Shown: piece after piece, positions 19,961 to 29,947 of the stretch
Numbering within the stretch: the stretch's first letter is position 1
How the letters are laid out: each line of letters starts with the position of its first letter
NCBI GenBank assembly: GCA_947456025.1
Contig: CANGQQ010000002.1
Coordinates: 1-48,564, forward strand
Source: Chitinophagaceae bacterium
GTDB taxonomy: Bacteria > Bacteroidota > Bacteroidia > Chitinophagales > Chitinophagaceae
Length of the DNA stretch: 48,564 bases
Direction: 5' to 3'
The notes under the pieces: generated by a model
Seen by the model: the letters and a program-made list of their open reading frames with translations, nothing else
Databases searched by the model: none
Told to the model about the DNA's origin: nothing
Position numbers and translations under genes: made by a program

Positions 19961-21319
19961 TTAGAGATGACTGATCTCCGTCAAAAACCGCTCCAGAGCA
20001 CGCTTTACGGAAGTTGACGACCCTCCATAATGATTGACCATGATGGAAAAGGCAAACAACCGATTCGATTGGGTATACAGGTACCCGGTCAAAGCGGTAT
20101 GTCCGGACAAGGTTCCTGTTTTAGCAAAGACCCTGAGATTTGGGCTGATAAAGAAGTTACGAAGCGTTCCTTCCTGTATTCCCGGAAAAATTCGCCTGAG
20201 CCGTTCCATTCCAAACTCTTGTTTCAATTTGGATAACAGCCAGACAAAATTTTCGGGAGTCATCAAATTGTAACGACTCAAACCACTGCCATCGACCCAT
20301 ACCGGTTGTTGTGGCATGCTTTTTAAAATCGTTTGTGCGAATGTATCAAGCAAGATATGTTCATTCATGTATCCCAAGACCTGATTGCTGACCATTAACA
20401 GCGTTTGCTCAGCAAACAAATTATCACTGTAATGCATGAAATACCTGAAAAGCGAATCGGAAGGATGTGATTGAATAAACCGGAATGAATTTGTGTCTGA
20501 AAAAGAACCCACGAATATTTCTTTGTGTAGTGTGTCTTTCAGCAATTCAATAGCGGCTTCCAAATTTCGGGTTGAAAAAGGAATGGACCGTTCAACCTCC
20601 ATTTCCGGTCCGGCCGTAACTTGATACTGATTTTCACACAAGCTACGTTGAATTTGAAATCGTAAACCTGTGTGACTTGACAATTGTACATTCCAATTGA
20701 TTTCCGGATCAGATAGAATGACTGTGGCTGTATCGAAATACCCTTTACTGGAATCAACCGTGCGTAATTGCGACCACCTGATGGTATTTCCATAAACCGG
20801 CATCGAACTTCGTTCAGCCATATAACCGGCCCGATAATCATCCCAGGACCAGCCTTTCCCCCAGGCTTCCGTTTTCCAGTTGCGGTTTGAAACCAGGATG
20901 ACTTTTTGTTGCTGTTTCAAAAAATCAATCACCGGCTGATCTTGAAATGCACGATGCAGCAATGTAGGATCGCCTGTAGGAATTAAATAAAGTGTATCCT
21001 GGATTTCCTTGTAACGTATGCCGGGCAAAACGGTTGGTAAAAATTTCAATCCTGCATAGAGCGTTAATAGCTTAACATTACTTGCAGGTACAAAATAACG
21101 GGAGGCATTGTGCGAAAATAAGGTATCGTTGCTGTTGCAATCAACAACCAATACACCCAGATGCGCATGCACAACGGACGTATCTGAAAGCAATGTTCGG
21201 CTCGCTTTCCGAATCACCTGTTGCTGAAGCGAACAGGACCCCAACAGAAAGAGCATCAAGATCAAGTGCATCGATGACCTGTATCCAAAAAGAACGATCC
21301 TGTACCCGTCGCATTTCAT
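19961..21319 (-). CDS. dacB: D-alanyl-D-alanine carboxypeptidase/endopeptidase (PBP4, peptidase S13)
   Basis: RYFVPASNVKLLTLYAGL (SxxK), HYSDNLFAEQ (SxN), AKTGTLSGHTALTGYLYT (KTG). ATG 21319 preferred to 21334. Confidence 0.88.
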   Translation of the reverse strand: MKCDGYRIVLFGYRSSMHLILMLFLLGSCSLQQQVIRKASRTLLSDTSVVHAHLGVLVVDCNSNDTLFSHNASRYFVPASNVKLLTLYAGLKFLPTVLPGIRYKEIQDTLYLIPTGDPTLLHRAFQDQPVIDFLKQQQKVILVSNRNWKTEAWGKGWSWDDYRAGYMAERSSMPVYGNTIRWSQLRTVDSSKGYFDTATVILSDPEINWNVQLSSHTGLRFQIQRSLCENQYQVTAGPEMEVERSIPFSTRNLEAAIELLKDTLHKEIFVGSFSDTNSFRFIQSHPSDSLFRYFMHYSDNLFAEQTLLMVSNQVLGYMNEHILLDTFAQTILKSMPQQPVWVDGSGLSRYNLMTPENFVWLLSKLKQEFGMERLRRIFPGIQEGTLRNFFISPNLRVFAKTGTLSGHTALTGYLYTQSNRLFAFSIMVNHYGGSSTSVKRALERFLTEISHL

Positions 21320-21351
21320 GAAATAAATATACAAGTTTCTACTTTGCAGTT

Positions 21352-21381
21352 TTGTTATCCGTTTGATCCTGCGTAATTTTA
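21352..21381 (+). promoter_or_regulatory. Promoter of the K+ channel gene, immediately abutting the start codon
   Basis: TTG (21352-21354)-N19-TAATTTTA (21374-21381), AAA, ATG at 21385. Confidence 0.6.
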
Positions 21382-21384
21382 AAA

Positions 21385-22377
21385 ATGTACTGGTTAAAAC
21401 AGTTAAAATACTTCAAAGGTCTCCTGATTCCGCTGGGATTGTTTTTCTCATTAATCTTCATTGGAACAATTGGATATATTTTGATCGAAGATTACAGTCT
21501 GCTTGAAGCATCGTACATGACTGTAATAACCATTGCAACCGTTGGATTTATGGAAATACGTCCCTTGTCGGATGCCGGCAGAATATTTACCATTATCATT
21601 ATCCTGATTAACGTAGGCGCATTTACTTTTTTTGTAACGTACTTAACCCGCTATCTTTTGGATGGCGAGTTTCTCAGAACCTTTAAACAGATGAAAATGG
21701 ACAATGCAATCAGTCAATTACAAAATCATGTTATTGTTTGCGGTTTTGGTCGTAACGGCACAGAATGCGCTCATGTGTTACATCGAAACGGAATTCCATT
21801 TGTAGTTGTAGAAGAAAAAAATGATCTGCCGGCCGATCTTGGTTTTGAAGTGAATTATTTTATGAAAGGCGATGCTACAAAAGATGAAGTGCTGAAAGAA
21901 GCCGGTATTTTAAAAGCAAAGGCAATTATTATGACCATGCCTATTGATGCCGATAATCTATTTACCGTTTTAACAGCCCGGCAATTACACCCCAATGTTA
22001 CAATCATCAGCAGAGCTTCTCATGACAGCAGCGTCAATAAACTCAAAATTGCGGGAGCCAATAATGTGATCATGCCCGACAAAATCGGAGGAGCCCAAAT
22101 GGCTACATTGGTTTTAAATCCGGACATACAGGAAATGATCTCCCTTTTGGCAACACGCAGTAATTCCCGCTTCAGAATCGAAGAGTTACAGGCTACAAAA
22201 AATATTTCATTAAACGATATGAACTTGTGGGCCCGTACAGGCTGTACGTTACTAGCCGTGAAAAACGGGAAAGACTACATCCTGAATCCCGGCCCTTCAT
22301 TTGTCATTCATGGAGGAGAACGCCTGATTATTATGGGGAGCGACGAACAAATACAAGTCGCCAAAAGTCTGATTTGA
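21385..22377 (+). CDS. Potassium channel protein with TrkA-N (RCK) domains
   Basis: Two TM helices, pore-like TVITIATVGFMEIRPLSDAGR, HVIVCGFGRNGTECAHVL Rossmann motif, TrkA-C region. Confidence 0.9.
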   Translation: MYWLKQLKYFKGLLIPLGLFFSLIFIGTIGYILIEDYSLLEASYMTVITIATVGFMEIRPLSDAGRIFTIIIILINVGAFTFFVTYLTRYLLDGEFLRTFKQMKMDNAISQLQNHVIVCGFGRNGTECAHVLHRNGIPFVVVEEKNDLPADLGFEVNYFMKGDATKDEVLKEAGILKAKAIIMTMPIDADNLFTVLTARQLHPNVTIISRASHDSSVNKLKIAGANNVIMPDKIGGAQMATLVLNPDIQEMISLLATRSNSRFRIEELQATKNISLNDMNLWARTGCTLLAVKNGKDYILNPGPSFVIHGGERLIIMGSDEQIQVAKSLI

Positions 22378-23514
22378 TCATTCCCGTTCCTGAGCCCGCA
22401 ACCAGCGTTCAGGAATTTCATTTAAACTGGCCGATCTGTAATCGGCAGCGCTGCATGGAATAAATTTCTGATTGGGCAACTGCATCCACCAACGTCCCGT
22501 CTTCTTGCTTTGCAAAAACAAGGTATCAACATCTGCAAACAATGTATGATACTCATTGAACGCATTCCGGTTCGACAGTTGTGCCTCCGTTTTTGACTTG
22601 CTTTTGCCATCAATATAGTACCAGATCATTTGTGCAGCCTGCATGGCCGTGAGTTCATCTTTATCTGTTCGCGTATTGTATCCGTAGATGCCGAGGGTAC
22701 TGACGCGGTCGCTCAAGCCGGCAAAGCGTGTGAGTGTACAAATTTCTTCTCCATTAAACCCATTGGGAGAGAATCGGTTAGACGGAGCATAGGCGCTTGC
22801 AATGGAAGCCATATCGATAGAAACCATATCGGAACTTCGCAACACCGGCTCCATTTCTTCGATTTTATCCTTTACAACACCCAAACGAAAGCAGTCGAAC
22901 CGCAATTTATCCATCGTTTGCAACATATTGGGATGGGCATAATAAATCTGAAATCCTACATGATTGTACTGCCGTATGTAATTGGGATCCCCGGTTAGCA
23001 TTTCCATTAAAAAATTCTCACTCCGGATCGAAGAGCCGGTGCCAAGATCAATAAGGGCATCGATACAGGATGCTTCGATGATTTGCTGGTGTTGAACGTA
23101 AGCTCCGTACTGAGCGAGCGTAAGATCGTGACTGCCACCAATGATCACAACCGCTTTTTTGAGATGGAGCAGTTCGGCAATGACCGTTTTTGCAGCAGCA
23201 TAGGTATCCTGTAGGGTTGCGCCGGATTGCACATCGCCGATATCGGCCACTAAAACTTCTTTATGCCAATTGTACAGTTGGTATAACTTTTTGCGAATGG
23301 CAACAGGAGCTGCCCCCGCAGAAACGCCATTTCCCGTTCCACGTTCTTCGCCAATACCCAGAAGTACAACATCTGCAAGTTCCAGATCCGGGAACTGATC
23401 GGTATAAGATTGTATGCAGGAACCCAGTTGAGCTTCATTCAACTCTTCATCTCCCATTAATTGAATCCGATCTATGGGTTGCAAAAAATCCTGAACTAAA
23501 AGTGCATCAATCAT
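22378..23514 (-). CDS. Ureohydrolase (arginase/formimidoylglutamase) family protein, probably with incomplete metal site
   Basis: IGIGEERGTGN-type start, IIGGSHDLTLAQYGAY, IDALIDLGTGSS, VSIDMASIASAYAPSNRFSPNGFNGEE. Start 23514. Confidence 0.8.
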   Translation of the reverse strand: MIDALLVQDFLQPIDRIQLMGDEELNEAQLGSCIQSYTDQFPDLELADVVLLGIGEERGTGNGVSAGAAPVAIRKKLYQLYNWHKEVLVADIGDVQSGATLQDTYAAAKTVIAELLHLKKAVVIIGGSHDLTLAQYGAYVQHQQIIEASCIDALIDLGTGSSIRSENFLMEMLTGDPNYIRQYNHVGFQIYYAHPNMLQTMDKLRFDCFRLGVVKDKIEEMEPVLRSSDMVSIDMASIASAYAPSNRFSPNGFNGEEICTLTRFAGLSDRVSTLGIYGYNTRTDKDELTAMQAAQMIWYYIDGKSKSKTEAQLSNRNAFNEYHTLFADVDTLFLQSKKTGRWWMQLPNQKFIPCSAADYRSASLNEIPERWLRAQERE

Positions 23515-23636
23515 ATGGTATGGTTTCGTTGGCAAACATAATAAAAGATAGCTGATGTTCGCAGAGAGTTTCCATAAGTTCTCAAACATCCGTTATCACC
23601 GCCTTAATGCCCTGTACAGCCAACGATGGCATCCCT

Positions 23637-23644
23637 TATCTTTG
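23637..23644 (+). promoter_or_regulatory. -7 element TATCTTTG 4 nt before pheS start codon
   Basis: Exact TAnnTTTG; CGTA then ATG at 23649. Confidence 0.45.
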
Positions 23645-23648
23645 CGTA

Positions 23649-24677
23649 ATGGAACAGGTAATGGAACAAATCCTGCAGCACAAACAGGAAATTGAAAATC
23701 TTCAAATTGCAGATGTCAAAGCATTGGAAGAGTACCGCATTAAATATCTGGGCACAAAAGGAATTGTAAAAGCCCTGATGGGGGAAATGAAACAGGTGCC
23801 CGTCGAAAAAAAGAAAGATTTTGGTCAACTGCTCAATGAATTCAAGCAGTTCACAGAAAGTAAATATGAAAGCTGGAAAGAAACGATTCAAGATCGTTCG
23901 AATCATCTTTCCGGGTTGGACCTTACGCTTCCCGGAGATGCTGTTCCTGCCGGAAGCCGCCATCCGATCAGCTTAATGCGAAACCGAATTGTATCTATTT
24001 TTCAACGGCTGGGATTTGCAGTTGCAGAAGGTCCTGAGATCGATAACGATTGGAACAATTTTACGGCACTGAATTTACCCGAAAATCATCCGGCAAGAGA
24101 CATGCAGGATACTTTTTACATCAGTACCGATCCCGCATGGCTGCTGCGTACACACACCAGCAATGTTCAGATTCATGAAATGTCGAAAGGGAAGCTCCCG
24201 ATTCGAATCATTACACCCGGCCGTGTGTATCGTAATGAAACCATCAGTGCAAGAAGCCATTGTTTTTTTCATCAGGTAGAGGGACTCTATATTGCTGAAA
24301 ATGTAAGTTTTGCCGACCTGAAGCAAACCCTTTACTTTTTTGTACAGGAAATGTTTGGCAAAGATGTAAAAGTGCGCTTCCGTCCGTCGTATTTCCCTTT
24401 TACCGAGCCCAGCGCCGAAATGGACATCAGTTGTCTGCTTTGTCATGGAGACGGTTGCAGTGTATGTAAAAAAACAGGCTGGCTTGAAATATTGGGCTGC
24501 GGAATGGTACACCCAAAAGTTCTGGAAAATTGCGGCATTGACAGCAACAAATATTCGGGTTTTGCATTTGGAATGGGCATTGAGCGCCCCGCATTATTGA
24601 AATATGGCATTAAAGACATTCGTCTGTTTAGTGAAAATGATGTGCGATTCCTGAAGCAATTCACAGGTGCGATTTAA
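23649..24677 (+). CDS. pheS: Phenylalanine--tRNA ligase alpha subunit
   Basis: HPARDMQDTFYI, LLRTHTSNVQIHEM, FRPSYFPFTEPSAEMDI, GMGIERPALLKYGI. Confidence 0.97.
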   Translation: MEQVMEQILQHKQEIENLQIADVKALEEYRIKYLGTKGIVKALMGEMKQVPVEKKKDFGQLLNEFKQFTESKYESWKETIQDRSNHLSGLDLTLPGDAVPAGSRHPISLMRNRIVSIFQRLGFAVAEGPEIDNDWNNFTALNLPENHPARDMQDTFYISTDPAWLLRTHTSNVQIHEMSKGKLPIRIITPGRVYRNETISARSHCFFHQVEGLYIAENVSFADLKQTLYFFVQEMFGKDVKVRFRPSYFPFTEPSAEMDISCLLCHGDGCSVCKKTGWLEILGCGMVHPKVLENCGIDSNKYSGFAFGMGIERPALLKYGIKDIRLFSENDVRFLKQFTGAI

Positions 24678-24756
24678 TCAACGGTTTTCATCTTTGAAGT
24701 AATTCCCTGTTGGACCTTCACTTCAAATCAAACCGAAACCCATTCAAAACATCTGC

Positions 24757-25749
24757 ATGATACTTGTAACCGGAAGTACGGGCCTGGTAGGATCTGCTTT
24801 ACTGAAGCAATTAATACTTCGTAAAGAACTGCCTATCGTTGCGCTGTACCGAACAACAAAACCGGTCTTACTAACAAAAGAAGAGCAAGATCAGATTCAA
24901 TGGATACAAGGGGATATACTGGATACGTCGCTTCTTTATGATCTGATGAATGGCTGCAAACAAGTTTACCATTGTGCAGCCATCGTTTCGTTTCATCCAA
25001 GCAGGAGAAAACGGATGGAGGCAATCAATATTCAGGGCACAGCCAATGTTGTGAACGCTGCACTTGAAAATCAGGTTACCAAACTTGTACATGTAAGTTC
25101 GGTTGCAGCCATTGGTCGTTCCCGAACCGGCGAACCTGCCAATGAAAAAAACAAATGGCAGGAAGAAGCCGGCCTTTCACATTATGCTTTAACCAAACAC
25201 TTTTCCGAATTAGAAGTATGGCGTGGAATTGGAGAGGGACTTCGGGCTGTTATCATCAATCCGTCCATCATTCTGGGGGAAGATACCTGGGAAGATGGAT
25301 CGGCAGCGCTGTTTAAAAAAGCGTATCACGAATTTCCATGGTATACAGAAGGATCTACCGGTTTTGTGGACGTGAAAGATGTTGCACGTATCATGATCGA
25401 ATTCATGGATCACGACATTCACTCGGAACGATTCATTGTAAGCAACGAACAGTTGAACTATCGTGAATTGCTTACTAAAATCGCTGTCGCTTTCGGAAAA
25501 AAACCTCCGCGCTATAAAGCACCAAACTGGATGATTGATATACTTTGGCGCCTGGAACGAATTAAATCGATAATCAGTAATGAAGAGCCGGTCATTACCA
25601 AAGAGACCGCGCAAACGGCAAAATCAATTCGTCGTTTCGACTCTTCTCACTTGCAATCTGCCCTTCCCGATTTCAGGTTTACACCCATTGACGAAACGAT
25701 CCGGCGTACAACCGAATTCTTAACGAATTTGTATGATTTAAACGAATAG
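24757..25749 (+). CDS. NAD-dependent epimerase/dehydratase family protein (extended SDR)
   Basis: MILVTGSTGLVGSALL Rossmann, VHVSSVAAIG, YALTK catalytic YxxxK. Confidence 0.9.
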   Translation: MILVTGSTGLVGSALLKQLILRKELPIVALYRTTKPVLLTKEEQDQIQWIQGDILDTSLLYDLMNGCKQVYHCAAIVSFHPSRRKRMEAINIQGTANVVNAALENQVTKLVHVSSVAAIGRSRTGEPANEKNKWQEEAGLSHYALTKHFSELEVWRGIGEGLRAVIINPSIILGEDTWEDGSAALFKKAYHEFPWYTEGSTGFVDVKDVARIMIEFMDHDIHSERFIVSNEQLNYRELLTKIAVAFGKKPPRYKAPNWMIDILWRLERIKSIISNEEPVITKETAQTAKSIRRFDSSHLQSALPDFRFTPIDETIRRTTEFLTNLYDLNE

Positions 25750-25943
25750 CTTTATACTTTCTGAGATAAAGAGAAAACAACCGGAATGCTCATACATGAT
25801 GATTCCCTGTTAATTTTGAAAACAATTCAGATGCCACTCATTGCCCTGATATGTACGCAAGAAAATCCATAACATATTCCGGATGACCTCTGCGGATGTA
25901 TTTGAAGGGTACGATCTGTGGTAATCGAAAAAGTAATACAATC

Positions 25944-27035
25944 ATGAAATCAATCCTTTTCTTCTTAGTGCTTTCATTATTTGCACATTCTCTGTCAGCA
26001 CAAAACACATTGACCATAAAAGGAAGAGTACTGGACGACAGTACTCGTACACCACTGGAAGGCGCATCGGTACTTTGTCAGAATTCAACCCGTGGCACGA
26101 CCACCGACAAAGAAGGTTTTTTCCGCATCGATTTACAAGCCGGAGGACATCAATTGGTGTTTACATTCACAGGATATGAAAACGAAAGTATCCGAATCAC
26201 TTCTTCACAAGACAATGGCACGGAACTCACAATTTTGATGAAGAAGAAAGAAAAGAAACTGGAAGATGTCGTTGTGCAGGCCAGTAATGAAGTTAAAGAC
26301 GGACTGCAAAAATACGGCAGCCATTTCAAAGACTTCTTTATAGGAGCCACCCCTTTCGCTTCTCAATGTAAAATCGAAAATCCTGAAGTCCTGAAATTTT
26401 TCTATTCCAAAAAGAAAAACCGCTTAAAAGTGAAAGCAGAGCAACCGGTCGTTGTATTGAACTATGCACTCGGTTATAAAATCCAATACCAGCTCGACTC
26501 CTTTATCTATGAATACAACACCAAATACAGTGCCTATACAGGTGTTGCCTTTTATACCGAACTGGATTCAACCGCAGAGCAGAAACAACAATGGAAATTC
26601 AATCGGGAAAAAACCTATTACGGTTCCCGACTGCATTTCATGCGCTGTTATTACGACAGTACCCTTACAGAAAATGGTTACACACTGGAACGATTGACAA
26701 CCGACACTGCAACCCGACAATTCAAAGTAATGGAACTCAAAAATCCATACGATTCGGCTCTTTATACAATTACAGACAGTACAGACAAAGAGATCAATCT
26801 CTTTGGAAAATTCCGGCTAACATACAAATTGGCCCCGATGGAAAAAGAATACCTCATAGCCAATAAATATCCACTCACGGCAAAAGAACAAGTTTCGACC
26901 ATTGAATGCATCAATGGATTTGTGATCACCGAAAACGGATTTTTTTATGAGCAAACAGAAGTGATCAATAGTGGTTATTGGGCCTGGAAGATTTTGGCCG
27001 ATCAACTGCCTTATGATTATTGGCCCGAACAATAA
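25944..27035 (+). CDS. Carboxypeptidase-like regulatory domain-containing secreted protein
   Basis: Signal peptide; TIKGRVLDDSTRTPLEGASVLCQNSTRGTTTDKEGFFRIDLQAGGHQLVFTFTGYE. Confidence 0.8.
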   Translation: MKSILFFLVLSLFAHSLSAQNTLTIKGRVLDDSTRTPLEGASVLCQNSTRGTTTDKEGFFRIDLQAGGHQLVFTFTGYENESIRITSSQDNGTELTILMKKKEKKLEDVVVQASNEVKDGLQKYGSHFKDFFIGATPFASQCKIENPEVLKFFYSKKKNRLKVKAEQPVVVLNYALGYKIQYQLDSFIYEYNTKYSAYTGVAFYTELDSTAEQKQQWKFNREKTYYGSRLHFMRCYYDSTLTENGYTLERLTTDTATRQFKVMELKNPYDSALYTITDSTDKEINLFGKFRLTYKLAPMEKEYLIANKYPLTAKEQVSTIECINGFVITENGFFYEQTEVINSGYWAWKILADQLPYDYWPEQ

Positions 27036-27038
27036 AGA

Positions 27039-27986
27039 TTACGATTGCTTTTTCAAACGATCCCACAACTCAGGAATACGTTTAATCCAAACCAATTCCT
27101 TAATTTTTTCTTTTGCTTCGGAGACAGGGCTTCCAAAATAAACTTTTCCGCCCTCAAGCGATGCAGGAACGCCACTTTGAGCATACACAACCGCGCCTTT
27201 GCCAATCGTAAGCGTTTTACTGACACCTACCTGCCCCCACAAGACCACTTCATCTTCAATGGTTGTGGCGCCTGCAACACCTACCTGCGCAGCAAAAAGA
27301 CAATTCTTTCCTATTATACAATCGTGACCGATATGAACCTGATTGTCAAATTTGGTTCCTTTCCCAATAACGGTATCATGACTAACCCCCCGGTCAATCG
27401 TGCAACATGCACCCAATTCAACATCATCTTCAATTACAACACGACCGCAACTTTCCATTTTTTTATACCATACCTCACGATGCTTCTTCGTGTTATAATA
27501 AAACGCATCACTGCCAATTACAGTTCCGGAATGAATAACAACACGATCTCCAATTACTGAATGATCGTATACTACAACATTGGGATGGATTATACAATCT
27601 TTTCCAATTACAACATGGTTCCCGATGATAGCACCCGGCATGATCACCGTGCCTTCACCCATGACGGCACTCGTACTGATTGCTTGAGCAGATGGAGAAA
27701 AGGGACGAAAATGTTTTACAATTTTTAAGTACGCCTCAAACGGCTCTTCGCACACCAGCAATGCTTTTCCTTCCGGCACTGTGGTTTCCTGATTGATGAT
27801 GATAAAACTTGCTGCTGATTGAATGCAACGATCATAATACTTGGGATGATCCACAAAAACCAAATCACCGGTTTCTACTTTATGAATTTCATTGATTCCT
27901 GTTGCCATTCCCTCTTTGTTGCCAATAACAGAAGCACCAATCAAATCAGCCACCCATGTAACAGATACCGGAGCAGGAAATTTCAT
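27039..27986 (-). CDS. lpxD: UDP-3-O-(3-hydroxymyristoyl)glucosamine N-acyltransferase (LpxD-like)
   Basis: Left-handed beta-helix hexapeptides [58 protein letters not shown]. Confidence 0.88.
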   Translation of the reverse strand: MKFPAPVSVTWVADLIGASVIGNKEGMATGINEIHKVETGDLVFVDHPKYYDRCIQSAASFIIINQETTVPEGKALLVCEEPFEAYLKIVKHFRPFSPSAQAISTSAVMGEGTVIMPGAIIGNHVVIGKDCIIHPNVVVYDHSVIGDRVVIHSGTVIGSDAFYYNTKKHREVWYKKMESCGRVVIEDDVELGACCTIDRGVSHDTVIGKGTKFDNQVHIGHDCIIGKNCLFAAQVGVAGATTIEDEVVLWGQVGVSKTLTIGKGAVVYAQSGVPASLEGGKVYFGSPVSEAKEKIKELVWIKRIPELWDRLKKQS

Positions 27987-28338
27987 ATTTATTTTTTTTC
28001 AAAGGTACAGTGCTTTATCATTTGCCTCATTAGAATTTCAGTAAGGAATCCATTCCTGTGAAGCAATAACAACAATCAACTGAATCCATCTTTTCATTGA
28101 TCTTTATTGCATCACGATTCAATAAACAAGAATCATGATACATATAAAAAACAATTTGATCCGAACGTTTAAATGAAAACAACAACATCAATCAGGACAA
28201 AAAAACAGGATGATTCTGTTTTAAAATTCAACTGTTGCTTGGCCATGACAGAAAAAGATGGATGCCCTTTTCCACAAACAATAAAAAAATGTGAATAAAA
28301 TAAATTGAAAATTTTTTCTTTATAGAAATAATTTATTT

Positions 28339-28346
28339 TAATATTG
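28339..28346 (+). promoter_or_regulatory. Weak -7-like element TAATATTG for candidate sRNA 2
   Basis: One mismatch to TAnnTTTG; no convincing -33. Confidence 0.2.
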
Positions 28347-28349
28347 TGC

Positions 28350-28418
28350 AAGGAAATTTATTTCCCGGTACTTACTAACCCATCCATTCTAAAAGCTCGG
28401 TTTCTTCCGGGCTTTTTT
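28350..28418 (+). ncRNA. Candidate small RNA 2 (about 70 nt)
   Basis: GGAAATTTATTTCC hairpin, then GTACTTACTAACCCAT (28368-28383), then intrinsic terminator; no ORF. Confidence 0.35.
28391..28418 (+). terminator. Intrinsic terminator (candidate sRNA 2)
   Basis: AAAAGCTCGG-TTTCTT-CCGGGCTTTTTT. Confidence 0.75.
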
Positions 28419-28528
28419 ATTTCCCGTTTTTGAAATCAATTCTTGAATTACAACACAAGACAAATGGCTTTGTCCCGAATAGTTGATCGAATGAAATCGA
28501 AATACATTACTTTGCTAAAAAAACAGTT

Positions 28529-29407
28529 ATGCTCAAATCAATGACAGGCTTTGGAAGGATCGAAGCGACAGCCGGTGATAAAACTTTTTTAGTCGAAATC
28601 AAATCACTGAATGGAAAACAATTTGAGCTCAACTTACGACTCACTCCACTTTTGAAACCCTATGAATTTGAAATTCGGTCTATGTTATCCGATCAACTTC
28701 TGCGTGGTTCTATCGAATGCACGATTTCTTTAAAACAAAACAGTGGCAGCGGTGCTATCACAATCAACAAGGAAATGGCAAAAGCCTATTTTCAACCCTT
28801 GAAAGAAGTTGCCGATGATTTGCAGATTCAAGTGAGCGAATATGTACTAGGCGCCTTGCTTCGATTGCCGGATGTGGTAGTGCCCAATACAGACGTCCTC
28901 AGTAATGAACAATGGAAACAGTTTCAAGGTATTCTCATCAATACGATTCAGGCCATCAACACCCACCGCAACATCGAAGGAGCCGCACTAGAAAAAGACC
29001 TGATTGAACGAATCCATAATATTCTTGCTTATCAGGAAAAGATCAGCGAACTGGAGCCCTTACGTCAACACAAAATGAAAGAAGACCTCCGAAGAAAAAT
29101 GGAGGAGCAACTGGGAAAAGAAAATTACGACACCAACCGCCTGGAGCAGGAAATGATTTACTATATCGAAAAAATCGACATCAGTGAAGAGCAGGTTCGT
29201 TTGCGTAACCATTGCGACTATTTTTTGAACATTTTGAAAGAAACGGATGAAGCCAAAGGAAAGAAGTTGGGCTTTGTAATACAGGAAATTGGACGGGAAA
29301 TCAACACCACCGGTGCAAAAGCATATGATTCCGGCATCCAAAAACTGGTGGTACTGATGAAAGATGAATTGGAAAAAGCAAAAGAGCAGGTCTTAAATGT
29401 TTTGTAA
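28529..29407 (+). CDS. yicC: YicC family endoribonuclease-like protein
   Basis: MLKSMTGFGR start, FVIQEIGREINTTGAKA. Confidence 0.95.
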   Translation: MLKSMTGFGRIEATAGDKTFLVEIKSLNGKQFELNLRLTPLLKPYEFEIRSMLSDQLLRGSIECTISLKQNSGSGAITINKEMAKAYFQPLKEVADDLQIQVSEYVLGALLRLPDVVVPNTDVLSNEQWKQFQGILINTIQAINTHRNIEGAALEKDLIERIHNILAYQEKISELEPLRQHKMKEDLRRKMEEQLGKENYDTNRLEQEMIYYIEKIDISEEQVRLRNHCDYFLNILKETDEAKGKKLGFVIQEIGREINTTGAKAYDSGIQKLVVLMKDELEKAKEQVLNVL

Positions 29408-29461
29408 CAGCTACCTCTAAATGAAACGGAACTTTTAATTTTACATCTAAACAGAGTACGC

Positions 29462-29947
29462 TTGAAACCATTGTCTACCGCCGTTACGGCATTGCTCATA
29501 TCTTTCTTATTTCTTTCCATTGTGTCGTGCAACACCGTCGATACATTCGAAAAAAATAGTGAAATCCCCAAACATCAATGGTATCATAATTATGAACCCG
29601 AAATCAGTTTTACCATTACCGACACAACCGCTGTTTACAATTTATTCATAACTCTGCGGCACACACACGCTTACGCTTATCAGAACCTCTGGCTCTTTGT
29701 CTCAACACTGCAACCCGGCGATACCACCTTTCGTAAAGAACGTATTGAGTTGACCCTGCAACAACCGGACGGAACCTGGATTGGATCCGGACTGAACGAT
29801 ATTTGGGAAGTGCGTTACCCGTTGTTTACCGATGTGCGGTTTCGGAAACAAGGAAATTATATTGTTAAACTCAAACAAACCATGCGCGACAATCCCTTGT
29901 TGCACATCATGAATGCAGGCATTCGAATTGAAAAAGTAAAATCATGA
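29462..29947 (+). CDS. gldH: Gliding motility lipoprotein GldH
   Basis: Lipobox SIVSC; W....P.F....D....YN.....RH...Y.Y.NLW; GIRIEK end. TTG start. Confidence 0.85.
   Translation: MKPLSTAVTALLISFLFLSIVSCNTVDTFEKNSEIPKHQWYHNYEPEISFTITDTTAVYNLFITLRHTHAYAYQNLWLFVSTLQPGDTTFRKERIELTLQQPDGTWIGSGLNDIWEVRYPLFTDVRFRKQGNYIVKLKQTMRDNPLLHIMNAGIRIEKVKS

Noticed and set aside
28110-28240. Short inverted repeats (GATTC..GAATC, AAAACAG..CTGTTTT) in the lpxD-yicC gap
   Set aside because: AT-rich, short stems without adjacent gene to terminate; expected in low-GC intergenic sequence.
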